NCBI RefSeq assembly: GCF_964340395.1
Contig: NC_135556.1
Span: 5,125,501-5,189,500, forward strand
Reading direction: 5' to 3'
From: Glandiceps talaboti
Lineage: Eukaryota; Hemichordata; Enteropneusta; Spengelidae
DNA length: 64,000 bases
Under the pieces are notes generated by a model. That model was not told the origin of the DNA and did no database searches. It saw only the letters and a program-made list of their open reading frames with translations. A program made the translations under genes and the position numbers. Within the stretch, counting starts at the first letter, position 1; every line of letters starts with the position of its first letter. This document shows positions 33,384-45,093 of the stretch, piece by piece.

Positions 33384-35766
33384 CTGGTAATAGAAAGATC
33401 AGACATGTTAGTTGAGAAATGGTCGCGTGATCATTGCGATCAAGTGAACTAGACAAGTTGACATGTATGTACTGTAAGAGGTCAGTTGAGAAACGGAAAT
33501 ATGTACACAGAAAACTAGAACATATAGTACGGCAATAGACAAATGAAAAAATAGACACTAATTAGTCTGTGTAAATAGATGAACTATTAATATTTCAGTC
33601 GAGAAATAGACACAAGGTGTATCTCTCACATATCACAGGTAGCAATGGTGTACATTTCATGGATACATAATGTATCACACTGTTTGTTATTTTTTGTTTT
33701 TCTTAGCGTTTTTTTTACACGTATCATTCATTCGATTAGTCTGACACAAGTGTTGTTTTCCATCCATTACATCATCGTTAACATCACGTCTGCAAACACA
33801 TAGAACGATTCGAAAAACAGTCTGGTGAAATATTTCGATATTTAGCACAATTCTGTCACAAAGTGATCTTTTACTTACATTCTAGCTCGTTTCTTTGGTT
33901 CTGTTGGTATCCTCATTTCTGGCAACTCCTGACCAGTAATGTCTATTTTATTATCTTTGGGTGCACCACATATTAATTTTCGTTTAAGTCCATCAAATAC
34001 TGACTTCTTCGGTTTCTTTGGTATTTTATTAGTGTCCAATATGGCTGGATTAGTGTCTACTTTTTGAGGAACGACTCCGCCCATCAACTTTGCCCTCATT
34101 CGTGCAAAAGCTGTCATTGGGCGTTCTTTCTTTGTAATTTCGTTAGAGGGACCGGCTGTAGCTGCTTGCTGTGAACTTGTACTAGGTTTGTTGGGTATCT
34201 GTTTTACGTTCAGCAACGTTTGGTTGGTAACTTCCACTTTTTGAGGAACGACTCCGCCCATCAACTTTGCCCTCATTCGTGCAAAAGCTGTCATTGGACG
34301 TTCTTTCTTTGTAAGTTCGTTAGATGGACCGGCTGTAGCTGCTTGCTGTGAACTTGTACTGGGTTTGTTGGGTATCTGTTTTACATTCAGCATGGTTTGA
34401 TTAGTTACTTCCACTTTTTGAGGAACGACTCCACCCATTAACTTTGCCCTCATTCGAGCAAATGCTGTCATGGGACGTTCTTTCTTTACAGGTTCGTTAG
34501 ATGGTGCAGCCATTTGCTTGGAAGTCGTGTTTTCTTGTATATGACTACGGTGTCCTTCCCCAAATCTTTCACAAATAGATTTCGAGGGGGTAGAATGTTC
34601 ACTACTTCCTTGCATTGCAGCGACAGAACTTTGTTTCTCTCTCAACTGTTTATATTGCATCAGCTCACGTTGGTATGTTGACATACGTGGCTGGATTTCT
34701 GGTCGTTGTTGGTTTACAGGTAAAGCAGACACCTGTTTAGAAGATGACGGACATGGCTGATAGGTGCTAGTACTAGTGGTTGCAACTGAAGGTCGCTTAA
34801 AGTCAGAGAACTGTTTTGAAGTTGACGGAAATTGTTCACAGCGCTGGGCTGGTGCGACCACATTCACGGTTACAGGGCGACTAGTACGTTGATGAGTGTA
34901 TACTGTCGGTGGTTTTCCTAGAGGAGTATGTACTGAATAATGTCCCATAATTTCTGCTTCAAACTGAGCGAGTTGCCTCTTCTCAGCTAAACTTCTCTCA
35001 ACTTTGATTCTAGCCTGCCTCCTTTCCTCGGCTAGTTGCACTCTTAACTCCGCTCTTTCTTGGTAACTAAGTGTTTGCAAACTGCAAAAGAAACATTTAG
35101 GAAAACTTAAAACTTAAAAAATGCTTTCGGACAATACCGTAGATTACAGTCGTAGTTCTATGTATAAGGAATACATATAGTAGTTCATGCACGATGAATT
35201 GGTGAACTGGCATGAAGAAAGATGGTGAGTGGGACGTGGAGGGAAGTGAGTAATGACGTTGCAGGAGTTAGATGGCAAAGTTGATAAAACATCACCATCA
35301 TTGTTATGAGTTTTAATTATAACATCAGCTATACACAGTGAGATCGGCCAAATGTGCTTACCATATCCACCGTGTTTCACCGCCACTCAGGGATGGAATC
35401 GGAACTGGGTCCGTATTCAATTCATCTGGCCTGAGAGTATAGTTGTGATGTGGATAAGCTGGTCGGGGGAATCAATGATATTAAAATTTCAGAATGATTT
35501 TACGCTACGTAAATATAGATGTTACAAGACAGAAATAGCTGCTATCACAGTGTTTAAATTTTGCGTCTGATGATTTATATACCACATATCCAGAACTCGG
35601 TGAAAACAGTGTTATACTTGTCATACGTATACATTTTTCTAGATCGTGCTCCTTTCCATGTAGAGGCCTAAGAAATAATTTGATTATACATAGCTTTATT
35701 TTTTGAAACAAACTTTAAAAACTTACCTGCAGGATACTGGGGAGGAATACTAGGAAATGACATCAT
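33329..35766 (-). CDS. Repeat-containing basic, probably nuclear protein (whole spliced gene, 4 exons, 446 aa)
   Basis: Exons 35766-35727, 35404-35362, 35081-33879 and 33383-33329 join in frame to 446 codons plus TAG. Residues about 30-75 form a charged, probably helical segment (ERAELRVQLAEERRQARIKV). A Ser/Thr/Gln/Pro-rich stretch follows. From residue 227 three near-identical 59-residue repeats follow, each starting KKERPMTAFARMRAKLMGG and ending in PSNE. A degenerate fourth has SVFDGLKRKLICGAPK. The C terminus carries two basic clusters, KKRAR and VAKKPKIE, like a nuclear localisation signal. I recognise no family or enzyme. It lies head-to-tail upstream of the Tudor gene with about 2 kb between them. 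The start could also be further upstream, because the first-exon frame stays open to 35964. Confidence 0.7.
33879..35081 (-). CDS. 446-aa gene, exon 3 (helix and 59-residue repeats)
   Basis: The acceptor tttcttttgcag precedes TTTGCAAACA. The frame runs 400 codons without interruption. At DNA level the repeats have an exact 177-bp period (the block TTTTTGAGGAACGACTCC at 34061, 34238 and 34415). The low divergence between copies points to recent duplication or gene conversion. The exon ends CTAGAAT|gtaagt. If that donor is not used, the protein ends there at ARM-stop. Confidence 0.75.
35362..35404 (-). CDS. 446-aa gene, exon 2
   Basis: The acceptor cggacccag precedes TTCCGATTCC and the donor is GATATG|gtaagc. 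It is 43 nt, phase 1 to phase 2, and encodes VPIPSLSGGETRWI. An alternative acceptor (actctcag, about 24 bases upstream) would put a TGA in frame, so I rejected it. Confidence 0.5.
35727..35766 (-). CDS. 446-aa gene, exon 1
   Basis: ATGATG start, then SFPSIPPQYPA, ending CTGCAG|gtaagt, a perfect donor, in phase 1. The frame is open upstream to an ATG at 35964, so the N terminus could be longer by 66 residues. I chose 35766 because the upstream part has no protein-like pattern. Confidence 0.5.
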
Positions 35767-36316
35767 GATTGACTGCTTTCGGTAAATAAATATGCGATTT
35801 TTAACGTATTTGATTCGCTTGGATGCAATATACAAAGCTTCGTCAACGAAGTTCGAATGTATACGTAAACAAGAACTTTGCGCGCATACTTGTGCGCATA
35901 ACATTGGTTTCCTAGGAGCGATCATGGTTTCTATGCTGTGATGTGCGCGATTTTTGTCGATCACGTGATGTTCGATTCGATCAACTTGACGTTGTTCTGT
36001 GTATCAACTACAGTTTTTAGTTTCTTGTCACAGTGTACTTCATAACGCGCATTGAAACACTACTGTGTTTGGCAATCGCTTGTAAAAACAGCTGAAGTTG
36101 TATATGTACAAACTGCATTGTTATTTTTGACAAGTGAATTTTAGTCTGGACTAATATTATCAACAATAACAGTGCACTTTACACATATACAGGCTGTTTT
36201 GACAAGCAAAATACAGGGTATTTTAATATGTTTTAAGGAGAAGATCAAGAAACTGCACTTGACAACAGAACGAAAGTATTGAAACAAGATGATTGATAAT
36301 TGATAACTCTCCCTGA

Positions 36317-36529
36317 TCAAGTAACCTGAAATAACTGTGCATTGCTTTTTTCACTACTCTTACTGTCACTTTCCTTAGTGTCACTATCACTGTCATTCAA
36401 TACATTATGGACGCCGCTGTCGTCGCCGTCGCCACTGCCACTGCCACCGCCACCGCCGCCGCCGCCGCCTCCGCCTCCACCACCACCACCACCACCACCA
36501 CCACCACCACCACCACCACCACCACCACC

Positions 36530-36620
<91 letters not shown>

Positions 36621-36775
36621 CAATCATCCTCTTCAGTGGAGCTGGAAGCACTGCTGTCTGTTTCTTCTTCCCCTTGGCTTTCATTTGTCTCCTTGGTCAT
36701 TTCATATCGCTCTAATGTCTGCTGGCCAAGACTTTTCCCAATGTGAGCCTCTACAAGTTCCACTTTGTTTTGCAT
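36317..36775 (-). CDS. Possible acidic protein exon with Asp and Gly runs
   Basis: The frame from ATG 36775 opens with MQNKVELVEAHIGKSLGQQT, followed by a Ser/Glu-rich acidic stretch. A (GAT)n/(GGT)n microsatellite then encodes long Asp and Gly runs. After it comes SGSGDGDDSGVHNVLNDSDS and a Ser/Asp-rich end closed by a stop after QLFQVT. The ends outside the microsatellite look protein-like, with acidic and helical character. I find no splice partner and no family. It could be a single-exon gene, an exon of an unseen gene, or chance. Confidence 0.3.
36440..36619. repeat. (CCG)n/(CCA)n/(CAT)n compound trinucleotide repeat
   Basis: Short mixed GCC/ACC units, then about 22 CCA units, then about 26 CAT units, without breaks. 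Confidence 0.95.
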
Positions 36776-36799
36776 CAAAAGCTTACATTAAGCATGTAT

Positions 36800-36965
36800 T
36801 TGATACTAGTAGTTTATAAAGTGATGGAATCGGCGCCTTCTTCCATAGACAATACATGGGGACTTTCAGACCTCAAAAAGTCACGACTTTCAAAGTTATG
36901 TCTTGAGTGTATTGTATACATGGAAGTGTGCGCGATTCCATCAGTTTATATACTACTCTTAGTTT
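36800..36965. repeat. Foldback element, ~165 bp
   Basis: The left arm includes AGTTTATAAAGTGATGGAAT and the right arm ATTCCATCAGTTTATATACT, imperfect reverse complements, with gcgc/gcgcg blocks next to each. It looks like a small MITE upstream of the acidic frame. Confidence 0.45.
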
Positions 36966-37299
36966 GAAGTGATGTGTGTTGTTTCTCTCAGAATTGTAGA
37001 CTTTGTTTGAATTAGTGCAGAGTGCATTTTACAAGAATTTTGTCCTCTCACTGTAAGGTAACAAGTACAATCTAGGTAGGTCATAAAATGAGTCAACGTA
37101 AAATGTGACACCCCCCCCCCCCGCCCTCCGCTGGACGGGTTTCTGAAATCTGACCCTCCCCCTTGGACATGTCTCTAAAACACGACCCTCCCCCAATCCC
37201 CCTGGCCCACCCCCTCGTAATTACTGAAGGCTCCCTTAGAAACGTGGCGATATAGAAACGAACCAGTGAGCGATATCCGTGATAGGCTTTGTTTATTTT

Positions 37300-38240
37300 G
37301 TGACCAAAATGCTACAGAAAACGGAATTATGCCATTGTAATATAGGTTGGAACTTCACTATCCTAACAACAATTTATTGTATTCTATACAAATCATACAC
37401 TGCAATAGCACAAAGTCATTTGTTTATAAATGTTACTAAAGAGGATTATTCCATTTTAAAACAGATTGGACAGTCACCATTCTACCATCAAATTATTCTA
37501 TTCTATTCCCATCATACATTGCAATAGCACAAAGTCATTTGTTTACAAATTTTACTAAGGAGAAGGATTATTCCATTTCAATAGAGATTGGACAATCACC
37601 ATTCTGCCAACAAATAATTCCGCTCTATTCCCATCATACATTGCAATAGAACAAAGTTATTTATTTACAAATTGTATTACGCAGGATTATTCCATTTTAA
37701 TACAGGTTCGAATTTCGCCATTCTAGCAACAAATCATTGTATTCTATACAAATCATACACTGAAATAGAACAAAGTCCCTTCCTTTATAAATGTTACTTT
37801 AGAGATGGATTATTCCATTTCAAAAGAGGTTGGACACTCACAATTCTACTATCAAATTATTCTATTCTATTCCCATCATACACTGCAATAGAATAAAGTC
37901 ATTTGTTTACAAATTTCACAATGTGAAGGATTATTCCATTTCATTATAGGTTGGACAGTCTCTATTCTACCAAAAAAATTATTCTGTTCTATTTCCATCA
38001 TACACTGCAATAGAACAAAGTCATTTGTTTACAAATGTTACTAAGGAGAAGGATTGTTCCATTTTAATATAGGTAGGACAGTCACCATTCTACGAACAGA
38101 TTATTCTCCTCCGTATTCCCATCATACACTGCAATAGAACAGAGTCATTTGATTACAAATTTTAGATTTTGAAGGAGTATATTCCATTTTACTATAGGTT
38201 AGAATTTCACTATTCTAGCAACAAGTTATTGATTCAATTT
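37300..38240 (+). repeat. ~121-bp satellite array A, ~8 copies
   Basis: Each copy contains GGATTATTCCATTTTAATA, gttggacaatcaccattcta, CCCATCATACACTGCAATAG and TCATTTGTTTACAAATGTTA. The unit is 117-123 bp and copies are 80-90% alike by eye. The same unit forms a second array at 42.3-43.5 kb in the same orientation. Short open frames inside are repeat artefacts. Confidence 0.85.
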
Positions 38241-38245
38241 TGTTT

Positions 38246-38312
38246 GGCAAAGGATTATTCGGAAAATCACAAACAAAACCGGATGTGCAATACGACAACT
38301 ATCATATTCGTA
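38246..38312 (-). repeat. Dispersed retroelement-like fragment
   Basis: A block of about 55 bp (ATTCGGAAAATCACAAACAA, then cggatgtgcaatacgacaactatca) recurs at 45903-45958. There it ends next to an AATAAA-like sequence and a (CT)n tail on the minus strand. It is probably the 3' end of a retroelement family. Confidence 0.5.
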
Positions 38313-38442
38313 GCAAAGACAAAACAGGTACATCACTGAATATCTTTGCTGAGGATAACACAAACAAGTGTTAACAACTTATTTCCATTGTGGTTAATTC
38401 TCATGAAATATCGCATAAATTAAGGATAAAAAGAATGATGAA

Positions 38443-38972
38443 ATACAATACAATACAATACAATACAATACAATACAATACAATACAATACAATACAATA
38501 CAATACAATACAATACAATACAATACAATGCAATGCAATGCAATGCAATGCAATGCAATGCAATGCAATGCAATGCAATACAATACAACACAACACAACA
38601 CAACACAACACAACACAACACAACACAACACAACACAACACAACACAACACAAGACAATACAATACAATACAATACAATACAATGAAATGCAATGCAATG
38701 CAATGCAATGCAATGCAATGCAATACAATACAATACAATGAAATGCAATGCAATGCAATGCAATGCAATGCAATGCAATGCAATGCAATGCAATGCAATG
38801 CAATGCAATGCAATGCAATGCAATGCAATACAATACAATACAATACAATACAATACAATACAATACAATACAATACAATACAATACAATACAATACAATA
38901 CAATACAATACAATACAATACAATACAATGAAATGCAATGCAATGCAATACAATACAATACAATACAATACA
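38443..38972. repeat. 530-bp pentanucleotide array (CAATA/CAATG/CAACA)n
   Basis: An uninterrupted period-5 array of about 106 units. It has domains of CAATA, then CAATG, CAACA, CAATA, CAATG and CAATA variants. All long frames across it are artefacts. Confidence 0.97.
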
Positions 38973-39245
38973 TAACAGACAAAATATATAAAGACCAAAG
39001 ATGACACGACTACATTATGCATGAAAATGAAAGTAGACGAAGATCAGACTATCGGAAATAAACGAAATCACTTTCAATTTATTCAGATAATTTCTCACAC
39101 ATAAAAACTGTTAACTCTTTACTTAAAAAGTTGCAAAGAGCTCATATTATGAATATACAGAGGTAGGCTGTTCCAAATATTTGCCCCAGATATACGGAAT
39201 GAATGTTGACTGAGTATTGAAGGTTGGAATATAATAAATGGGAAA
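38973..39245 (-). pseudogene. LINE 3'-end fragment with (TATTG)n tail
   Basis: On the minus strand at about 39203-39121 the sequence reads FRISGANIWNSLPLYI. This matches the conserved terminal motif of many LINE ORF2 proteins (R..G...WNSLP..I). It is followed by a stop and about 150 bp of untranslated sequence, then directly by the pentanucleotide array. The array therefore sits where the LINE's 3' tail would be. Confidence 0.6.
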
Positions 39246-40200
39246 AGAACTTGATCCAACGTGGTATGTGTGCCTACTGCTGGTTAGACTGTGCTCTCCA
39301 AAAAAAATATATGCCTCCACCCCCGAAATTAACCCAAGAATTTTAGTAGCACCTCGCTCTGAAGGGCTACACAGATTTACATGTGTAATTATACGCTAAC
39401 CCTCTACCCCACCCCTCCCACCATGAGCATTGTTTTGAAAATAAGCTATATGTAGGAGGTCATTTAGAGAAATTAAATTTCAAACCATACACATTTCTGA
39501 AAGCCATAGAGTACTCGAATATTGTCTTCAAAACCCAATTTTACACTTTACCCTATAAAGAGGTATTACACTCGAGCGTAAAGCAGATACAGACACCGCC
39601 TGATAAATATATAAATATATGGTGGGTAAGTGAGTTTTGCAAACGTACAAGGTGAACGGCCCCATTTTCTCCCCAGACCCCCCTGCCGTAAATTCTACTT
39701 GTTCCCTTAGAGTCATTTTGACTCGGAAAACACATAATTTGTGGGATCATGGTCTAATTTAAAGCAACCAAAGTGATGACCACTTTCGAGTATATTCGTC
39801 ATTTCAGTGACGATAAATGGCTCATTCAGCCCATGATAATTATATAATCTAAAATAGCCTAAAAAGAAAATAACCTCTTTCTCCCACAGACTACTAGAGA
39901 GTAGTGGCCCACGCCGTACCCCCAAGTACTTGCCCTCATTGAAGTACAGTTTAGAAAAGGTTGTAGGACCTAGAGAGTCGTATGACTCTGGTATAGTATA
40001 ATACTTTCTATACTTTCCAACGTTGATGGCGCAGTATAGAAATTGATATTCGCCGATATTGAAAAGGACAGAACGAGAAGCGATACCCCAATGCATATTT
40101 AAAGTGGCACAGGTTGAGTTTTTAAAAACATTTTACCCCAAGTCGAAAATACTTAAAATCTCGATTAAACCACAATTATAAGTATTGGGGGGGGGGGGGG
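39246..40200. other. Repeat-derived stretch without an assigned gene
   Basis: A minus-strand frame at 40096-39713 (127 codons) has no recognisable domain. A box ending cgtaaattctacttgttcccttag near 39685 resembles boxes near 37220 and 43690, so this is probably mobile-element debris. A poly-G tract of about 18 closes it at 40187-40204. Confidence 0.4.
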
Positions 40201-40219
40201 GGGGTCGCCTGTACATGTT

Positions 40220-41135
40220 GTCAAACATTATAATGACCTTGGAATACTCTTTTCTTCAAGGCTTTCTTGGTCACCTGCCAAGGAGAACCTGTCTTCTAAA
40301 GGAAATAAGGTTATTTATCAAATCCAAAAAGGTGGTCTTCCCCTAATTCAGGCGTTTAAGCTTTTTTGACACGTGTGTTGTACCAGTGCTATGCTATGGA
40401 GCTGAAATTTGGGGATATGAATATTCCCCGGTCACTGAACGTGTACAATTGAAATATTGTAGATTTCTTCTAGGTGTGAACTCAACTTTCAACTCAGAAG
40501 TACTTCTGGGCAGGCGTATATTTCCACTTTCTTGTGTGTATATGAAGCGGTGTATCTCTTATTGGTTGAAACTTGTACAAATGGACAATTCTCGATACCG
40601 TGTTACGAAATGTTAAAATATCTAGACTCTGCTGGTAGAATCACATGGACAACAAAGGTACGAGAATTACTATTCAGATATGTTTTCGGGGTTGTTTGGT
40701 TTGAACATGAGGTGGGGGACCCAAATACCTTTTTAAAATTGTTTTGTGAAAGACTACAAGATTGTTACAGACAAGAATGGTCAGATTCACTTCAAGACTC
40801 TCGACGCATGCGCAGTTATGTAATTTTTAAGTCAATGCTTGAACCTGAATTGTACCTCTCATGTTAAAATCATGAAATTTAAATTTGATCTTGCTAAGCT
40901 CAGATGTTCTAGTCACAATTTAGCAATTGAAGTGGGACGTCATTGTAGTCCACCTATTCCTGTTGAACTTAGAGTGTGTCCATATTGTAAAAGACACGGT
41001 TTTACAGTTGTTAAGGTTGAATGTCATTGTATATTGTTTTGCCCTTTATATAACGACCGTAAACTAGATTTTATTCCTCAAAGATTTAGATTCATCCCAC
41101 GAAAGAAAAATGTTTTCCTTACTGGCATGTAAGAA
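40220..41135 (+). pseudogene. Degraded LINE ORF2 C-terminal fragment
   Basis: Successive frames encode LCYGAEIWGYEY, QLKYCRFLLGVNSTFNSEVL, YRQEWSDSL and IEVGRHCSPPIPVELRVCPY. This is the C-terminal region downstream of the reverse transcriptase in a widespread animal LINE group, including the Cys/His-containing end (CPYCKRH, then ECHCILFCPLY). It is interrupted by at least two frameshifts and lacks the catalytic core. Its family differs from the fragment at 32 kb. Confidence 0.75.
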
Positions 41136-42285
41136 TGAATTAGTTCAGTACAAATTATCAGTTTTTGTTCATAAAGCTTTCAACACTCGTACTAGTTTTG
41201 TTCAGCAAACATAGATGTACTGTAGATGTTCTCACCTGCCTTATTTGTCCTTTAATTGTTTTTCTTTTAATTATTAGAAGAATGATATTCACTTCCTTGG
41301 TCTTTTTCTTCTCTACTGCAATGTAAAATTTCTTTGTGCAATGTGTTGAGGCCTTAGCATTTCGTATAAAGCAGTAAAGTATAATATGTCGAAGCATGTC
41401 TTCTATGATATTACAAATGCCTTCTGGCATTAATGTATTGTTAAAACAGTTGATTGCCGAGTATGGATTCCTCAACATTTTTTGATGCGTATATAAATTA
41501 CGTCATCATATCGTCTATATTTTATATCATGGTGTCATTTTTTACTTCAGTCAATTGCAAATTGTATACGTAGTTACGTATGCTTCAGTAAGTAAAATAC
41601 TATAGGGGTGACTTTTAAATACGCAGTATAAATCTCTGCCAAAGAACGTATCCATTCAGCTTGTACCCCTTTAGAAAATGTAAAGACAATCACTATAATG
41701 GCTTGTCACAGAATAAACTAAACTTAATGTACATTCTGTGATAAAGAGGAAGAAACTTGAACTTATTATGGAAGTTTTGGATGGAATTTATGTCATGTGG
41801 AGGACTTAATAATATTCCAAATGTAAGACAAATCATCCTGGGTGATGAACAACTGTCATTATTATTAAAGTTTGTTTATTCTTGTTGCTAGGCATTATCT
41901 TCAAATTCAAAGTGTAGAAAACAACCAGCTTTGATGGCATACAACAATGGGGACAGTTTTAGATATTTTGTGAAATTTCCATTGATGAAAAAGACAGGTA
42001 CCTTTATCTTTGCAATAAACCTTATAAAAATATATTTAAAAAACAGGATGATCAAAACTGTATATTGTCGGACAGTAAAAATTAGTAATGCCGAACACTT
42101 TTCATTGTAAGATCGGCAAAGTGATATTTTAGTATCATAATCTTTATTTGGTAATTTCCAAGGCATCTCAATTCTATATTAACAATTAACAATTATGTGC
42201 CCTAAGGAACGATTCAGGAATCAAAAGAGGTGGGGTGGGGGTGGGGTGGGGTGGTGGTGTCATTTTTTACAAATCGGTCCTCGGG
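41136..42285. other. Non-coding stretch, nothing identified
   Basis: AT-rich with short frames only. It follows the LINE fragment and may include its 3' UTR. A GTGGGGTGGGGGTGGGG tract lies just before the satellite at about 42230-42255. Confidence 0.4.
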
Positions 42286-42289
42286 AAGT

Positions 42290-43530
42290 GCCACATTTCA
42301 GAAAATGGAAATTATATTGCCATCATACACTCCAATAGAACAGTTATTTGTTTACAAATTTTTTACATTAGAAAACAATGGTATTTCAATAGAGGTTGGA
42401 CAATCACCGCTCTACGAACAAATTATTCTATTCTATTCCCATCTTACACTGCAATAGAACAAAGTTTCTTGTTTGCAATTTGACAATGTAGAGGACTATT
42501 CCATTTTAATATAGGTAGGACAATCACTGTTCTAGTAACAAATCATCAAATTTTATACCCATCATACATTGCAACAGAACAAAGTCATTTGTTTACAAAT
42601 TTACTTTATAGAAGGATTATTCCATTCAATGCAGGTTGGACAACCACCATTCTACCACCAAGTTACTCTATCCTGTTCCCATCATACACTGCAATAGAAC
42701 AAAGTTATTTGTTTACAAATGTTACTAATGAGAAGGATTATTCCATTTTAATATAGGTTGGACAACCACCATTTTATCACCAAATTACTTCCCATCATAT
42801 ACTGCAATAGAACAAAGTTATTTGTTTACAAATGTTACTGAGGTGTATTATTCCATTTTAATATAGGTTGGACAATCACCATTCTACCATCAAATTCCGT
42901 TCTATTCCCATCATACATTGCAAAAGGACAAAGTCATTTGTTTACAAATTTTACGATATGAAAGATTATTTCATTACATTATAGGGTGGACAATCTCCAT
43001 TCTACCAACAAATAATTCTATACTATTCTTATCATACACTGCAATAGAACAAAGTCATTTGTTTACAAATGTTACGAACGAGGATTATACCATTTCAGTA
43101 TAGGTAGGACAATCCCAATTTTAGCAACAAATTATTCTATTCTATTCCCATCGTACACTACAATAGAATAAAGTTATTTGTTTATAATTTTTACTATAGA
43201 AAATATTTTTTCCATTTTAATATATTTTGGACAATCACCATTCTACCAACAAATTACTCTATTCTGTTCCCATCATACACTGCAACAGAACAAAGGCATT
43301 TGTTTACAAATTTCATTGATAGGTTGGACAATCTCCATTCTACCAAAATTGTTATATTCTATTCCCATCATACACTGCAATAGAACAAAGTAATTTGTTT
43401 ACAAATTTTACAATTTGAAGGATTATTCCATTTTAAGATAGGTTGGAATTTCACCATTCTACCATCAAATTATTCTATTCTATTCCCATCATACACTGCA
43501 ATAGAACAAAGTTATTTAGACTATTCATTT
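42290..43530 (+). repeat. ~121-bp satellite array B, ~10 copies
   Basis: Same unit as the array at 37.3 kb, in the same orientation (for example CCCATCATACACTGCAATAG recurring about every 120 bp). It is followed by a box ending cgtaattgttgaagctccctta at about 43690, which resembles one before array A. Confidence 0.85.
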
Positions 43531-44105
43531 CGATCTATAAACAACTACGTACAGGGATGTGGTGATTTTCATTGAAATATTTGAACCGGGGGAGGGTAAC
43601 ATTTTAGAGGAAGGACATTTTTATAGCACAACGGACTATGGCGAGGGTCACATTTTATGCCACATACTGGGCTTAACCCCTCCCACCGTAATTGTTGAAG
43701 CTCCCTTAAAGCATATTCCGAATACTGTCTTGACGAATATAATCATATCCCATGAGTAATCATGTTAGATATGTTTGTTTTATACATGTACCAATATCAT
43801 TCACCTCACAAAAAAGTCTTACCTTAAGTTCCAGCAATGGTCGTGGTCACCTGTAAACAGTTCAGACGACTTTACATGTATGAGTGTCAACTAGATAATA
43901 ATAAATGCAAGTAGGTTATCGAGGAGTGTGACCACACTAGTCTAAGTCAACTAAAATCTCACACATTTCAAATTTTATTTTTCATTGTATGCTCATGGAA
44001 ACAATGTGAAACGGTAACATTTCACTTAATTTGTGTATTGTTTACTAAAACCCCATAGAAAAAAATATAAAGCCAATTTCTCCTTCAATGAATTTTATTA
44101 CCTGT
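43531..44105. other. Non-coding stretch
   Basis: Contains the dispersed box at about 43680-43715. No gene supported. Confidence 0.4.
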
Positions 44106-44458
44106 CACGTACGTACGTACGTACGTACGTATACGTACGTCCATCCATGAATCCATCCATCCATCCATCCATACATACATACATACATACATACATACAT
44201 ACATACATACACACACACATACATACATAAATACATACATGCATGCATGCATACATACATACATACATACATACATACATACACACATACATACATACAT
44301 AAATACATACATGCATACATGCATACATGCATGCATGCATGCATACATACATACATACATGCATACATACATACATACATACATACATACATTCTACATA
44401 CACACACACACACACACATATATACATACATACATACATACATACATACATACATACA

Positions 44459-44488
<30 letters not shown>
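44106..44488. repeat. (ACGT)n then (CATA)n compound microsatellite
   Basis: Tetranucleotide array with CGTA, CCAT, CATA, GCAT and CACA sub-blocks. It lies directly after a minus-strand AATAAA-like LINE end. Long frames here are artefacts. Confidence 0.95.
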
Positions 44489-44489
<1 letters not shown>

Positions 44490-45013
44490 CAAATTCTTTT
44501 ATTTCCAACTTACATGAAAATAGCATGTACAGATAGAGTATTTACATAATTCCTTTACAGAATACACACAATACCTTGCAGGAAATTATACTGACTAGTG
44601 AACGAGCTTCTCTTGGTCACTTATGACAAACGTTCACGTGATATCTGGTTGTTATAGTACCTACATCTCAATCTCCAAATTTTGTAAGAACGTATTATTG
44701 AGCTTACACTACAATATTTGGTGATGGATTTGGAATTCCTTCTATTTAAACCAGCTTTGATCAAACCACTTGTGACTTTATGATGTACATTTCCGAGACT
44801 TCCAATGACAATAACTATTATTTCTGAACGAAAGCCTGTAGTGTTTATTTCTAGTGAGAGTGGAAAATATTTGTCGAACTTCTTCTGAAAACACAATGAA
44901 ATATGTGCATCAAAGGGTACGGACACTTCAACTAATATTGCATGTTTGTTCTGTTTATCGATGATAGTAATGTCTGGTCGTTTATGCTGATGTTCAAAAG
45001 TTCTCATATGCAT

Positions 45014-45014
<1 letters not shown>
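44489..45014 (-). pseudogene. LINE C-terminal domain and 3' UTR, microsatellites at both ends
   Basis: On the minus strand about 130 codons stay open to the stop at 44621: KRPDITIIDKQNKHAILVEV, then SVPFDAHISL, IVIVIGSLGNVHHKV and IIRSYKIWRLRCRY. This is the conserved post-reverse-transcriptase end of a non-LTR element. The 3' UTR ends in AATAAAAGAATTTG and runs straight into (TATG)n. At the upstream end the element is cut off by another (TATG)n/(TG)n array. Confidence 0.75.
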
Positions 45015-45045
<31 letters not shown>

Positions 45046-45093
45046 CATACATACATACATACATACATACATACATACATACATACATACATA

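Noticed and set aside
35380-35430. Alternative acceptor (actctcag) for exon 2 of the 446-aa gene
   Set aside because: In the phase set by exon 1 it would introduce a TGA within five codons. The acceptor at 35405-35406 keeps the frame through to exon 3.
37300-38240. Small proteins in the 121-bp satellite
   Set aside because: The frames recur with the repeat period and are broken differently in each copy.
38394-39022. Long frames of alternating residues in the pentanucleotide array
   Set aside because: A stop-free microsatellite opens several frames on both strands. No gene-like flank.
39713-40096. 127-codon minus-strand frame as a gene
   Set aside because: No domain or splice context, and surrounded by mobile-element debris; kept only as an unassigned stretch.
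44085-44549. Met/Cys/Tyr/Val and His/Thr/Tyr/Ile repeat frames
   Set aside because: Translations of (CATA)n and (CA)n repeats only.
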